Assembly: GCA_017654935.2 (NCBI GenBank)
Contig: CM065711.1
Coordinates: 27,222,836-27,286,835, forward strand
Direction: 5' to 3'
DNA length: 64,000 bases
From: Phymorhynchus buccinoides
Taxonomy: Eukaryota > Mollusca > Gastropoda > Neogastropoda > Raphitomidae
In this document: in pieces, positions 20,500 to 30,699 of the stretch
Layout of the letters: each line of letters opens with the position of its first letter
How positions within the stretch are numbered: the first letter of the stretch is position 1
Notes under the pieces: generated by a model
Databases searched by the model: none
Seen by the model: only the letters and a program-made list of their open reading frames with translations
What the model was told of the DNA's origin: nothing
Position numbers and translations under genes: made by a program

Positions 20500-20800
20500 G
20501 GGGAGGTGACTCATGATTGGAATGGCAAAAATAGACCGCGTGCCACAAACTATTGCGAATTCGCGCTTGTTACAACTATAAGACAACATTTTCAACAGAC
20601 AGCAGCAAGATACAATAGCCTAACGGTTAAGTCGTCGCACTCTCACACAAACGTTCCGGGTTCGAACCTGGCTCCGTCCAAATTTTTTTTTTTTTTTTTT
20701 TTTTATATATTTATAACAGTCAACCCAACATGCAAATAATAATACAGTGGATTACTACGCTTATTATCCACGAAGCGGGTAGGTAACGGCTTGTATATAT
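20500..20800 (+). mobile_element. tRNA-headed SINE (family B)
   Basis: The head is at about 20612-20682: TAGCCTAACGGTTAAGTCGT (A-box region), then GTTCCGGGTTCGAACCTGGC (B box). A T-rich stretch follows (about 20683-20704), and the element ends GCTTATTATCCACGAAGCGGG and (AT)n. It is not a functional tRNA: there is no acceptor-stem complementarity, and the family is dispersed. Mirrored at 50395-50700. Confidence 0.75.
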
Positions 20801-20899
20801 ATATATGAAAGGAGGGGCAATACCGGAAATTCATGGAAAGCCAACTTATCCAGCGCCTTGGCACCTTGAGTCCACATGGACTCAATGTCAGGGAATAAA

Positions 20900-21120
20900 C
20901 ATTGTTCCATCTCATCAACCCCCATCCCCCCTTCACCCCCCTACCCCCCAATGCTGTTTTTCTAACACCCCCACTCGCCCCTTTCCCTCTGCCTCCCCAA
21001 CAGCCTTCTACACCCCCATTCTTCCCCCCATCCCCCCCCCCCCCCTCTCCCCACCTCACTTGTTGCCCCTGTACCCTTTTGCTCAGTTGGCTTCTACCCT
21101 CATAAACTGTAATCACACTA
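20900..21120. repeat. C-rich low complexity (TTC32 intron 1)
   Basis: CCCCC-rich blocks. The equivalent right-arm region has a G run of over 30 (about 50139-50172), so run length differs between arms. Confidence 0.8.
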
Positions 21121-21259
21121 TTTTTCCACGACTCACACTATTTGAAGTATTTCTCTCCCACTGACCTTTGGACTGATTGTGAACTATACTCACATGAAGA
21201 AAATCTCCAACCTGTCAACTTTGTTTGCTGTCTTCACTTCATGACTAAGTGCTTAACCT

Positions 21260-21530
21260 TTACCGGATCATGCTTTTGACTACACAGACACGATGGCGGG
21301 GGTCTTCCACGACCCCCTACTCAGCAAAGAGCGAATTCCTAGGTGTTTATCCCTGTCCGGATGGCGGGGGTCTCCCACGACCCCTACTTGTCAATGAGTC
21401 ACCATGTGTTTATCCCTGTCCGGATGGCGGGGGTCTCACACGACCCCTACTCAATGCACTGCAGTGCAGTGCTCTTTAAAGTAGGGGTCGTGGGAGACCC
21501 CCGTCATCCGGACAGGTATATCAAAATTAC
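21260..21530. repeat. GGGGTC-hairpin repeat cluster
   Basis: Three direct units and one inverted unit of GGCGGGGGTCTCCCACGACC, spaced by TTTATCCCTGTCCGGAT and GATAAACAC-type sequence. The palindromic core GGGGTCGTGGGAGACCCC can form a 6-bp stem. Another core is at 21838-21858. Mirrored at 49665-49935. Confidence 0.8.
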
Positions 21531-21956
21531 GCGTCATATTACGTCATTTATATTTTATACACATTAATGACATTTAACACACTTAAAGCCATTTACGTTT
21601 TTGACAAAGTCATGAAATTTCATGAAGATTGCTTAAATAGTTTTAGAGATATGATTTGATTTGATTGATTTAATTTAAAGTCTGTTCACAACAATGGTGA
21701 TATTAGACTTAAATAATTACATTAATTAAACAAAAACAAAACAGACATAAACAAATATTGAATTAAAATGAGGGGAAAAGAGTGTGTGTGTGTGCGTGTG
21801 CGTGCGTGTTAGAGATATAACATGTTTTGTGTGTCAAGGGGTCGTGGGCGACCCCAGAAGTCCGGTAAAGGTTAAGGCACGAAACGTTGGAGCTTTCCCT
21901 CTCACATGTACCTTGTTTTCTTTACCCACCATTCTTACGTTAATATACATAATTTG

Positions 21957-22290
21957 GGTATTTTTGCATTTTTCCGTTTTTGCCTTTCTTACCATACATA
22001 AAGCTGTATTTTAGGAACATTTTTAGCTAATAACCTTTTTGGAATACTAACCCTAGCCCTAAACCTAACCCTACCCCCCACTATGTACTGCAGTACACCG
22101 CGATTTGTCACAGTTGTGGTTCGTTGCGTTTTTCCATCTTATAATATATAGTTATAGGGTGGGGGCTAGGGTTAGGGATAGGGTTAGTATTCCAAAAAGG
22201 TTATTGGCTAAAAATGTTCCTAAAATACAGCTTTATGTATGGTAAGAAAGGCAAAAAGGGAAAAATACAATTAACCGAGAAATGTAGGGG
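21957..22290. mobile_element. Foldback element with telomere-like GGTTAGGG blocks (copy 1)
   Basis: The ~110-base arms are reverse complements: TTTTTGCCTTTCTTACCATACATAAAG... at the left and ...TTTATGTATGGTAAGAAAGGC at the right. Each arm contains ATAACCTTTTTGGAATACTAACCC, with several CCCTA-type words, and surrounds a unique core (GTACTGCAGTAC). The family also occurs at 23535-23890. Right-arm allele at 48885-49200. Confidence 0.85.
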
Positions 22291-22635
22291 GGGTGGCACA
22301 TCTTGACCTTTACTTTGAGGAACTAGGGGCCATAGATCAAAGTAGTGGTAAATGAAGGGCAGGAGCTGTGCTGGTCGGGGTTAGACCCAGGGGGCCACTA
22401 CGGTAGCCGGATTGGTCTTGCCTATGTTCAAAAAATCGTCTCGACAAATCTCCAAATTATTTAAATTTATTTAGAAGCTTTGATGAGTAGCTAATTAATT
22501 TTTAGGAAAATTTGACCACAATAAACCTTGACCATTACTTGTATGTAATACTGATTGTAAAAAGACGGGACTCTCTAAAAAGCTTGACGGCTTATTTTGT
22601 CCCTATCTACTACTACTACTACTGCGAAAGTCCTC

Positions 22636-22770
22636 TGCATGCAACATGTGGGACCCGAGTTTCGCTGGCTGATCCGGGGGGACTTAACGGTCATGCATGA
22701 CACACTCTGCATACATCATGCGGGGCCCGGGTGTCTCCGGCTAGACCGGGGCATTTAACGGTCGTGTATG
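22636..22770. repeat. 70-bp repeat, one intact plus one diverged unit
   Basis: The intact unit contains GCATGCAACATGTGGGACCC and GACTTAACGGTCATGCATGAC. The second unit (GCATACATCATGCGGGGCCC) is diverged. The right arm at 48181-48527 has five identical units. Confidence 0.85.
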
Positions 22771-22914
22771 ACTTTTAACTCGTCTTTCCCACACGTCTCC
22801 CCCACCCCTCCCTTTTTTTTCTTCTTCTTCTCGATCAATTCTTCAATATAAAGTTTAAAGTTGCTTAAAATTTTAAATATCTCATAAATTTGCTTCAACG
22901 TGAAGTTGGCTGCC

Positions 22915-23002
22915 GAAATCTAAGGTGAAAAGGAATTCCAGTGGCAACGAAAAAGTTGTAATTTGGTCAAAATCCCCCCCCCCCCCCCCCCCCCCCCCCC
23001 CC
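22915..23002. repeat. SINE fragment plus poly-C run
   Basis: CCAGTGGCAACGAAAAAGTT is the internal block of the SINE at 4598-4970. A run of about 27 C follows at 22974-23002. Confidence 0.75.
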
Positions 23003-23120
23003 GCCCCCTTTTCCACATGGTCTGAGTGTTGCAATAACGCCGTACCCGTAGCCACTGTGAAAAACAACGTTTTATGAAAGGAACAAATAATGTTTGTTTT
23101 TAAATTAAAAATATATTTAC

Positions 23121-23254
23121 TCTTCTCGGCAATACTCAGCAGATTTCGAAGTGTTCTCCTGTTGGTCTATAAACTCTGAATACGCCTTAAATGCTTCATC
23201 TTGTTTTCCTTCCTTTTCCAGGTTTTCTGCGAGGAAAAACTGCTGAAAATCCAT
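23121..23254 (-). CDS. TTC32: TTC32 exon 1 with start codon (left-arm copy)
   Basis: 134 bp on the minus strand. ATG is complementary to 23252-23254; the donor GA|GTAAAT lies at 23120. It encodes 44 residues from MDFQQFFLAENLEKEGKQDE to SAEYCRE plus two bases of Glu45. The KQDEAFKAYSEFI stretch corresponds to the first TPR helix pair of TTC32. Joining exons 1-2-3 keeps frame and gives 143 residues, close to the ~150 of vertebrate TTC32. The ATG is chosen because it opens the TPR frame and the family start is equally short. The two arms look identical here. Confidence 0.88.
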
Positions 23255-23418
23255 TGTATTTTTGAGCAAAATGATGTTCCCAAAGACGCCTGCTGCTCAA
23301 AGTTCTAGAATTTAGAGTGATCTCCCTGGATGCGAACTCCTCACCGGTGATAAAGATAAAAGGTGTACTTACCTGTTTAGAAGATTCATCTAGGATATTT
23401 TTTAAATGGCAATTGTTT

Positions 23419-23425
<7 letters not shown>

Positions 23426-23458
<33 letters not shown>
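23426..23458. repeat. (CT)n microsatellite upstream of TTC32
   Basis: A pure CT run about 170 bp 5' of the TTC32 start codon. Shorter (GA)n in the right arm at 47458-47482. Confidence 0.9.
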
Positions 23459-23459
<1 letters not shown>

Positions 23460-23534
23460 CTGCATGGCCTAGTTGTCACAGTGTCCCAATGTTAAAATAT
23501 GATCTGCAAAGTCCAAAACCTCCCCCTGTCCCCC

Positions 23535-23890
23535 CTGCATTTCTCGGTTAATTCCATTTTCCCGTTTTTGCCTTTCTTACCAAACATAAAGCTGTATTTT
23601 ATGAACTTTTTTTTAGCTAATAACCTTGCTTTTTAGAATACTAACCCGGATAGGCCATTATCTAATAGGACCCCCCCCCCCCCCCCCTATGTATTGCAGT
23701 ACACGGCGCCATTTGTCACAGTCGTGGTTCATTGCGTTTTCCCGTCTTATAGGGGGGTGGGGGGGAAGGTTAGGGTTAGGGATAGGGTTAGTATTCCAAA
23801 AAGGTTATTAGCTAAAAAGGTTCATAAAATACAGCTTTATGTTTTGTAAGAAAGGCAAAAACGGGAAATTCCAATTAACCAAAAAATGCA
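23535..23890. mobile_element. Foldback element with telomere-like blocks (copy 2)
   Basis: The same family as 21957-22290. The arms carry TTTTTGCCTTTCTTACCAAAC and GTTTTGTAAGAAAGGCAAAA, plus GGTTAGGGATAGGGTTAG. A poly-C run lies in the core at 23670-23687. It sits about 280-640 bp upstream of the TTC32 start. Right-arm allele at 47030-47385. Confidence 0.85.
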
Positions 23891-23957
23891 AAGGGGCAGC
23901 GAGGCAGCGACTTTTTTTAATTTTATATCAGATCAGTCTTAAAGAAACTGAAAGAGA

Positions 23958-23985
23958 GAGAGGGGGGGGGGGGGGGGGGGGGAGG
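23958..23985. repeat. Poly-G run
   Basis: More than 20 consecutive G, flanked by GA repeats. Confidence 0.9.
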
Positions 23986-24089
23986 GAGAGATGCTCTGAT
24001 TTGAGACCTCTGTCGCGGTAGTCTAGATAACTGGCCTTGTCGGGTGCAAATGACTAGCTCGTGCAAATAATATCTGGGATGGGTTTCTC

Positions 24090-24725
24090 TAGATAACGGT
24101 CGCCGCGCGAATAACGCTTACGCCAAATGGGGCCTAAGAAACACTTTAGAAAACGTTTGCGGAAGAATACTACAAGCTCTTGTCTGATTGGGTGGGTTTT
24201 TTTTAACAAACTTTAATGGACCAATCAACAACAAGAAACGTATTCACCCCCTACTATAGTTCCGGGGAGAGTTTCACAAGGGCTAACGTTACGTAGCGTG
24301 AGCGCAAATCGGCAAAAACGGTACTAAGAAACACCTCTTTCGCCGATGTTTGCCAAAAACGTTTTGTGGCTGTCATCGAGATAGCTTTTCGCGAACTATC
24401 ACGTGACTAGCATGGGGTGAATACATTTCTTGTTTTTGATTGGTCCATTAAAGTTTGGTTAAAATAATAAACAATCGGACAAGATCGAGCTTGTAATATT
24501 CTTCCGCAAACGCGGCTTTCTAAAGCGTTTCTTAGGCCCCGTTTGCCGTAAGCGTTATTCGCTCGGCATCCGTTATCTAGATAAACTCACCCCTGGATAG
24601 TTCGCCGCCTGCTCGGTGCAGTTTGGCAAGAACAAAATGCCACGCAAACTATCGGCAAACGAAGGGTGTTTCTTAGACCGTTTTTGCCGATTTGAGCAAG
24701 CGCAACGTAACGTTAGCCCTTATGA
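24090..24725. mobile_element. Long foldback element (nested inverted repeats)
   Basis: Outer pair: TCTAGATAACGGTCGCCGCG... at 24094 and its complement ending near 24590 (CGTTATCTAGA). Inner blocks: GGGCTAACGTTACGTAGCGT at 24280 and its complement at 24695-24722. CTAAGAAACACTTTAGAAA recurs in both orientations. No transposase. A related copy is at 28135-28850 and the right-arm allele is 46190-46860. Confidence 0.8.
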
Positions 24726-24852
24726 AACGTCTCCCTGATAATAATAAACCTAACCCTAAAATATTTTGAAAATATGTCAATTCAAAATTGAATATATGAA
24801 TACATATATGTAATTAGCTTCCACACAAACAAACACACACTCATAAATAACA

Positions 24853-26060
24853 GACCAACGGTGTGGAAGTTATGGCCCCTTAAAGATTTTTGGTTTTCAC
24901 GGTCAAGCGCCAAGGTCAATGTCACGACGGCGATCATTTATGGTGACACTGACACCACCACACAAAAATTTGAAGCGATTCTGTCAAGCGGTTCGGGAGA
25001 TATCCTTGGGACAGACAGGTCGTCGAAAACAAAATTCACCAAAGAAACATACACGAACGAATTTAGACTCCTTTGCGATCTTGGATCACAGCTTCACAGC
25101 TAGTGAAATGAAAGGACGTCGCCGAGCGGCAGACATGTCCGTCACCAGCAATGCCACGCACTTGCGACACCCCGTAGAGTGTCACATCCTGACACAAAAT
25201 TGGAAGGGATTCTGTCTTCTAGTTCACGAGATACAGCTTGAAGAAGAAACATATAGTGCAAAGAAGGAAATTTCGGTTTTCAAGGTCACACTTCAAGGTC
25301 AAGGTCAGCATGGTGATAATTTATGCTCGGATGTTTTCTTCTCTAGGGTATACAGTACCACACACAATCTGAAGCGCTTCTGTCAAGTACCAATGTGGAA
25401 AATATGGCTTAAAACCCAATGTGTAGACCCCTACCACTTTCAAGGCCTACTGATCGCCCGGACCGTGACCTTGACCTTGATCGGTATGCCACCATCAGAA
25501 CGGGCATAAGCCAAAGTACCTTCATGCCAAATTTGAAGACTCTAACACTAACGGTGTGAGAGTTATGGCCCCTGAAAGATTTTCGGTTTTCAAGGTCGTA
25601 CGCCAAGGTCAAGGTCACGACGGCAAAATGGTTTTGCGCGGATGCCTTCCTCTCATGGTGACACACCAGCACACACAATTTGACGTGATTCTGTCAACCC
25701 GTTCGAAAGATATCCTTGGGACAGACAGGAGAAAAAAAATGACCCTCCGATTTTCAGGCTCCAGCGATCTTTTTGACCTTGACCTTGACCTTGATCGGTA
25801 TGCCATCATCAGAACGGGCATAAGCCAAACCACCTTCATACCAAGTTTCAACATCCTATGTTGATCGGTGCCCGAGATATGGCTAAAAATAGAGTTTCGG
25901 TTTTCAAGGTCGTACGTCAAGGTCACGACGGCAAAATGGTTTGCGCCGATCTCTTCCTATTAAGGAGGCACACCTTCACACAAAATTTGACGCGATTCGG
26001 TCAAGCGGTTCGGGAGATATCCTTGGGACAGACAGAAAAAACAACAACAAAAAAAACAAC
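24853..26060. repeat. AAGGTCAAGGTCAC-type repeat array (~4-5 diverged units)
   Basis: Units near 24890, 25270, 25580 and 25895 share the order GGTTTTCAAGGTC..., AAGGTCAAGGTCACGACGG, GCGGATGCCTTCC, AAATTTGA.GCGATTCTGTCAA and GGGAGATATCCTTGGGACAG. The right arm keeps only the first unit; 25117-26127 has no counterpart there. No protein is encoded. Confidence 0.85.
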
Positions 26061-26248
26061 AACAAAAAAAACCGCAAAAATACAAACCAGCCCATCGCAA
26101 AGTCCGTTCACCTTCGGTGACGGACAACAATGAAGGCACAGCGAAGGCGGTGTGCTTCAAGTCTAACCTTATGCCTTGAGGGATCGAGGGGAAGGGGGAA
26201 ATATTTCTTTAAAACTATTATATCGCTCCCATCTCGACCCACAGGTGA

Positions 26249-26251
26249 TGG

Positions 26252-26289
<38 letters not shown>
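26249..26289. repeat. (GA)n microsatellite
   Basis: A pure GA run. The right-arm copy is interrupted and shorter (45640-45670). Confidence 0.9.
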
Positions 26290-26294
<5 letters not shown>

Positions 26295-26644
26295 GTGCTA
26301 GTTTTATGCATTTTTCCTTCTTCGTATGACAAACAGTTTAAATTAACCTTAAAGGTCACTTTTTGTTAATTAAGAGTTCCCCAACATGCTTTAATTAATG
26401 AATGACTAACTTACGGATGTCATCCGATATCTCCATGCTCAATTTCAGACAAATAAGTTGTAAAATGGAGACAAATAAATCCGTCATATGAGCAGATCAT
26501 TAGGGTTATGCCTTCTTTATGACTTAATATTTATCAACCAAAAAAAGGAATGGTTCCAGCAAAAAATTGTATAAGTGCATGGCTTTGTACATCGATTTCT
26601 CGGCATAGATTTACACCCTCCTGCTCTATTTCTTGGTTCTTTCC

Positions 26645-26685
26645 GTGGTTAGGGATAGGGTTAGAGTTAGGGTTAGATGGTCTTT
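26645..26685. repeat. Short telomere-like stretch
   Basis: GGTTAGGGATAGGGTTAGAG and GTTAGGGTTAG: an interstitial TTAGGG-like block without an obvious foldback partner. Mirrored at 45265-45300. Confidence 0.7.
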
Positions 26686-26944
26686 TCTTTTGCCACAAGC
26701 ATCTGTTTTTTGGTCAAAATCATCTATTTTTTGGGAGCATTAATTATAAATCGCTGCCTTTCTTTATTCTCTACAAAAAAAATATGGCACACATAAAACC
26801 TTTTTGTTTTTCAACCAATTTCCTTGGAAATCGGTACCTGAGGTCTGTGAGGACCATTGTTAGAATTCCCCAGCATGCTTTATTGACAAACTTACGTAAT
26901 TATATGTCCTCCGACATCTTCATGTTCAATTTCAGACACTGAAA

Positions 26945-27130
26945 TAAGTAGCCCATTCTCCTGCCTTTAAAAAAACCCCACATCTTCCATACAGTTTTCT
27001 CATTTGAGCTCCTCCGAAATCGGAATGTGTCGGCTGATTGCCAGCGAGGAGACGGAGTGAAAACTGAAAAAAAAGCGGACACATTGTGGCCTTATGGCCT
27101 GGGAAGGCAGAAGAAGAAGAAGAAAGAAGA
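26945..27130. repeat. Dispersed repeat (GAGCTCCTCCGAAATCGGAA family)
   Basis: Shares CATTCTCCTGCCTT, GAGCTCCTCCGAAATCGGAA and GTGAAAACTGAAAA with 29670-29860. Mirrored at 44820-45000. Confidence 0.75.
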
Positions 27131-27419
27131 GAGAGACAGGAATAGAGAGGGAGCGGAGAGAGAGACAGGCAAACCGAACAAACAAAATAAAACCGGAAAT
27201 ATTATTTTGAAAAGATAGGCCTACTGCCTGTGAAGAGGTTTAGAGAGAGCGCATGCACACTCTTACTGGAGATAGAGTCGTCCATATTTCGATTAGCCTA
27301 TTATAATTGTACTATTATTAAAAAAATATTAAAAAATATTGATTTAAGCAACAAAGCAAGAACCAAAGATAGTGTCATAACAAAGTACGCCTAATTACTA
27401 ACCCACGCACAGTATGTGG

Positions 27420-27966
27420 TCGCGCACGCACGCACGCACACGCACACTGACACACAAACAAACACACACGCCGCTGGCGCCGGCACACACACACCCTGAA
27501 ACACACACACGCATACACACACCCTGAAACACACACACATATACACACACAAACACATACACACGCACACGCATGCACACGCGCACACGCACACGCACAC
27601 GCACACACACGCAACACATAAACACACACATGCGCGCGCGCGCACAGTAAGATACAAAACAAAAATAGACAGGAACACGGTCACTAGCTTACAGATACAC
27701 TGATATACGCTCGTGTGTGTGTCTTCTTCTTCGCCATAGGCAGCCAACTTCATCACGTTGAAGATTCTGCTGCACTTTAGGGGATAGTACGAAAAGGAAA
27801 GAAAATCAGTTCAGCAAACTGAGATAGTTTGTGTTTGTGTATGTGTGTGTGCGTGCGTGCGTATAGCCTACGTGTGTGTGGGGTGTGTGTGTGTGTGTGT
27901 GTGTGTGCGTGCGTGTGCGTGCGTGCGTGTGCGCGTTTGTGTGTGTGTGTGTGAGAGAGAGAGGCT

Positions 27967-28000
<34 letters not shown>

Positions 28001-28003
28001 CGT
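27420..28003. repeat. (CA)n, (GT)n and (GA)n microsatellite cluster
   Basis: CA-rich 27420-27640, GT-rich 27838-27952 and GA-rich 27953-28000. V/C-rich frames here are composition artefacts. The GA end is where the right arm departs from the left. Confidence 0.9.
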
Positions 28004-28134
28004 GCACATAATGTGTGACTTAATGGTGTGTCAACGTGTGTTTACGCCACGGTCTATGCCCAATACCCGTGTACACGTGGATGATTACGTACGGAGTTTT
28101 TCACCTTCCGGCTAATGATCAATCGTTACATCTG

Positions 28135-28850
28135 GGGCGAGTTTCTCTAGATAACGGTCGCCGCGCGAATAACGCTCACGCCAAACGAGACCTAAAGGCC
28201 TTCGCACACTAGCATCAGGCGTCAATTGTTTCTCAGAGCAACGCCTTGACGCGTTGACGCCTGCATCAGAGCACACATTTCGGGTTCGAGCAAGTCTGCC
28301 ATTTTTTTTCTTCAATCAGAGTTATGGTCCTTCCGTCCATTGTGATTGGCTAGTTTCACGATCTCTGCGATCTTGAGCATCAAAATTAGAGCCGGTTCAA
28401 TTCTCGAGCAACAAAAAATCGCGCAGCTATGCATAAAAAATCCTGCCGCGCCGCGAATCTCTCACACGCAAGTGGCGCATCAAACTGCGCCTTGCAGCAA
28501 AAAATCTCTGCGATCTCGAGATCTTGAGGCTAGTGTACGAAGCCCTTTAGAAACACTTTAGAAAGCGTTTGCGGAAGAATATTACAAGCTCTTGTCTGAT
28601 TGGTCGAACTGTTTTTATTATTTTAACCAAACTTAACAAACTATTAATGAACCAATCAAAAACAAGAAATGTATTCACTCCATGCTAGTCATGTGATATT
28701 TCCCATGATCCTTCAAATAGTTCGTGGCTCGCTACCTAGATGACAGCCACAAAACGTTTTTGGCGAACATCGGCGAAAGAGGTGTTTCTTAGTACCGTTT
28801 TGCCGATTTGCGCTCACGCTACGTAACGTTAGCCCTTGTGAAACTAGACC
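28135..28850. mobile_element. Long foldback element, second copy with insert
   Basis: Same family as 24090-24725 (TCTAGATAACGGTCGCCGCG at 28149; GTAACGTTAGCCCTTGTGAAA near 28825). A block at about 28195-28545 (GACGCGTTGACGCCTG, CTAGTGTACGAAGCCCTTTAG) splits the AAACACTTTAGAAA junction and is probably a later insertion. This copy lies in the 3 kb absent from the right arm. Confidence 0.75.
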
Positions 28851-28951
28851 CTGGTCTTCTCTCATATTAGGCCCTCTATGTATAAGGCATCGATTGATCA
28901 AAGAATAAGAGGAAGAAATTGTAAAAGTTGCCAACTTAGAACAGCCAGCCT

Positions 28952-29071
28952 ACATACATAGAGTGTCACAGTTCGCTTCGTGTCGAGTAATTATTAACCC
29001 GAGTTCGAACCTGGGTACAGGGGATTTTTCTTCTCACTTTGCACTATAGGCCTTACGGGTCTGAACGTGGA

Positions 29072-29102
<31 letters not shown>

Positions 29103-29330
29103 CGTGTGCTCATGCTCATGCACTTAGCACATGTTAAACCCAGTGGCAACAAAAAAGTTGTCATTTGGTCAAAATGTACCCCCCGCCTTTCCTTCCTCAT
29201 CAGTCACACAAAAATCGCATGCAGAAAAATAATAATAAAAAAATTAAGTGGCGCGCCTCTGGCTGCGACGCGCTCTCCATGTGGGAGCAACCCGAATTTC
29301 ACAGAGACGCCTCTGTGACTATAATGTACC
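28952..29330 (+). mobile_element. tRNA-derived SINE, second copy
   Basis: Same family as 4598-4970: GAGTTCGAACCTGGGTACAG, TTTCGGATGAGACGATAAAC, GCGACGCGCTCTCC, and a tail CCTAACCTAACCTAACC. The A-box region is partly deleted. Confidence 0.85.
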
Positions 29331-29469
29331 TAACCTAACCTAACCATACAAACAAACTCCAAGTAAACATAAAGTACAGGTATTAAGCATCGATTCAGAC
29401 ATCTTGTCTTACAAAGAAAAAGAGGCAGCACATGAAGTAAGGAAACGACCCGCCTACTACAGTGCAGTG

Positions 29470-29860
29470 CTGGGGCAGTGGGTGGATGCCTCATGCCTCC
29501 ATACGGGGAGCTCAATGACCCCGCCCCCTCCACGAGTCTCTCCCTCGTGGGGATACCCTAGTTCCCCCACCTCAGTTCTGGAAGTTCTGTGCTTGTAACT
29601 TCCTCTAATCTGCCACTCTCTTTGACTCTGCCTTTTCCCTTTGCTTCCTATCGTCTACTATCTTTCTGACTTATTGGCTCATTCTCCTGCCTTAAAAAAC
29701 AAAAACCCCAACTCTTCCAACTATTTTTTCTCCTTTGAGCTCCTCCGAAATCGGAATGTGTAGGCGGTACGCAGCGGGGAGACCGGTGAAAACTGAAAAC
29801 CGGACACATACGTACCATACCCATTATGGCCATATGGCCATGGAACCGAAGAAGAAGTCC
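29470..29860. repeat. Two dispersed repeat fragments
   Basis: 29470-29565 (GGGGCAGTGGGTGGATGCCT) matches 17560-17645. 29670-29860 matches 26945-27130. Confidence 0.7.
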
Positions 29861-30009
29861 ACTTTATGACAGTAAGGCCCAAGTTATGGAAGTAGATTAT
29901 TTTAATACATTAAAAAAAATCGCACGTCTGCTGGCATTGCATTCCTGTGTGCACACTGAACTCTGCTCAACTCAACAGAACTTTGTTATCATATAATAAA
30001 AAGGCAAGT

Positions 30010-30580
30010 GTGTGTGTGTGTGTGTCTGAAACACAAAACGGGCCTAAAAACTCAGCCGTTTTTCGATCTAATCGCTTCAACTTTGCTGTCAGGCTTGCTG
30101 TGGTCGGGGCAAAGCCTGGCAGCAAATTTGAAGAGAATCGGGAGAGCGCGTCACTCTCAGAGCAGCACCAACGGGAAACAGGGCCTTAAAACTCCGCCGT
30201 TTCTAAACCGAATCGCTTCAAATTTGCTGTCAGGCTTGCTGTGGCTGGGGCAAAGCCTGGCAGCAAATGATTTCAAGAGAATCGGGAGAGCGCGTCACTC
30301 TCAGAGCAGCACCAATGGTAACTTCGCCGTCTTAACCGAATCGCTTCATATTTGCTGTCAGGCTTGCTGTGGCCGGGGCAAAGCCTGCCAGCAAAATTGA
30401 AGAGAATCGGGAGAGCGCGTCACTCTCAGAGCAGCGCCAACGGGAAACGGGGCCTTATAACTCCGCCGTTTCTTAATTTAACCGAATCGCTTCAAATTTG
30501 CTGTACTCAGCGTTACCAGTACTTGGCGTTACCGTTACTAGGCGTTACCGGTACTAGGCGTTACCGGTACTAGGCGTTGC
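30010..30580. repeat. Tandem repeat (~125-140 bp, 3-4 units) and 16-bp minisatellite
   Basis: Units share GCTGTCAGGCTTGCTGTGG, GGGGCAAAGCCTGGCAGCAAA and GAGAATCGGGAGAGCGCGTC. GCTGTCAGGCTT can pair with AAGCCTGGCAGC. From 30508 a short GGCGTTACCGGTACTA unit is repeated about four times. Absent from the right arm. Confidence 0.8.
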
Positions 30581-30699
30581 CCTAGTCTCAATTAAAAGAG
30601 AAATTGATCGTGACAGCACTATACACCAAACACTTAAAATAAACATTAAAATATGACATCATAAAAAAATATTCAAAGCATGTTGAACACACCTCCAAA

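Noticed and set aside
22040..22200. True chromosome end
   Set aside because: The TTAGGG-like words are few, degenerate and inside an inverted-repeat element, with unique sequence on both sides.
27375..27756. V/C-rich frames, also at 44173-44554
   Set aside because: Translations of (CA)n/(GT)n microsatellites.
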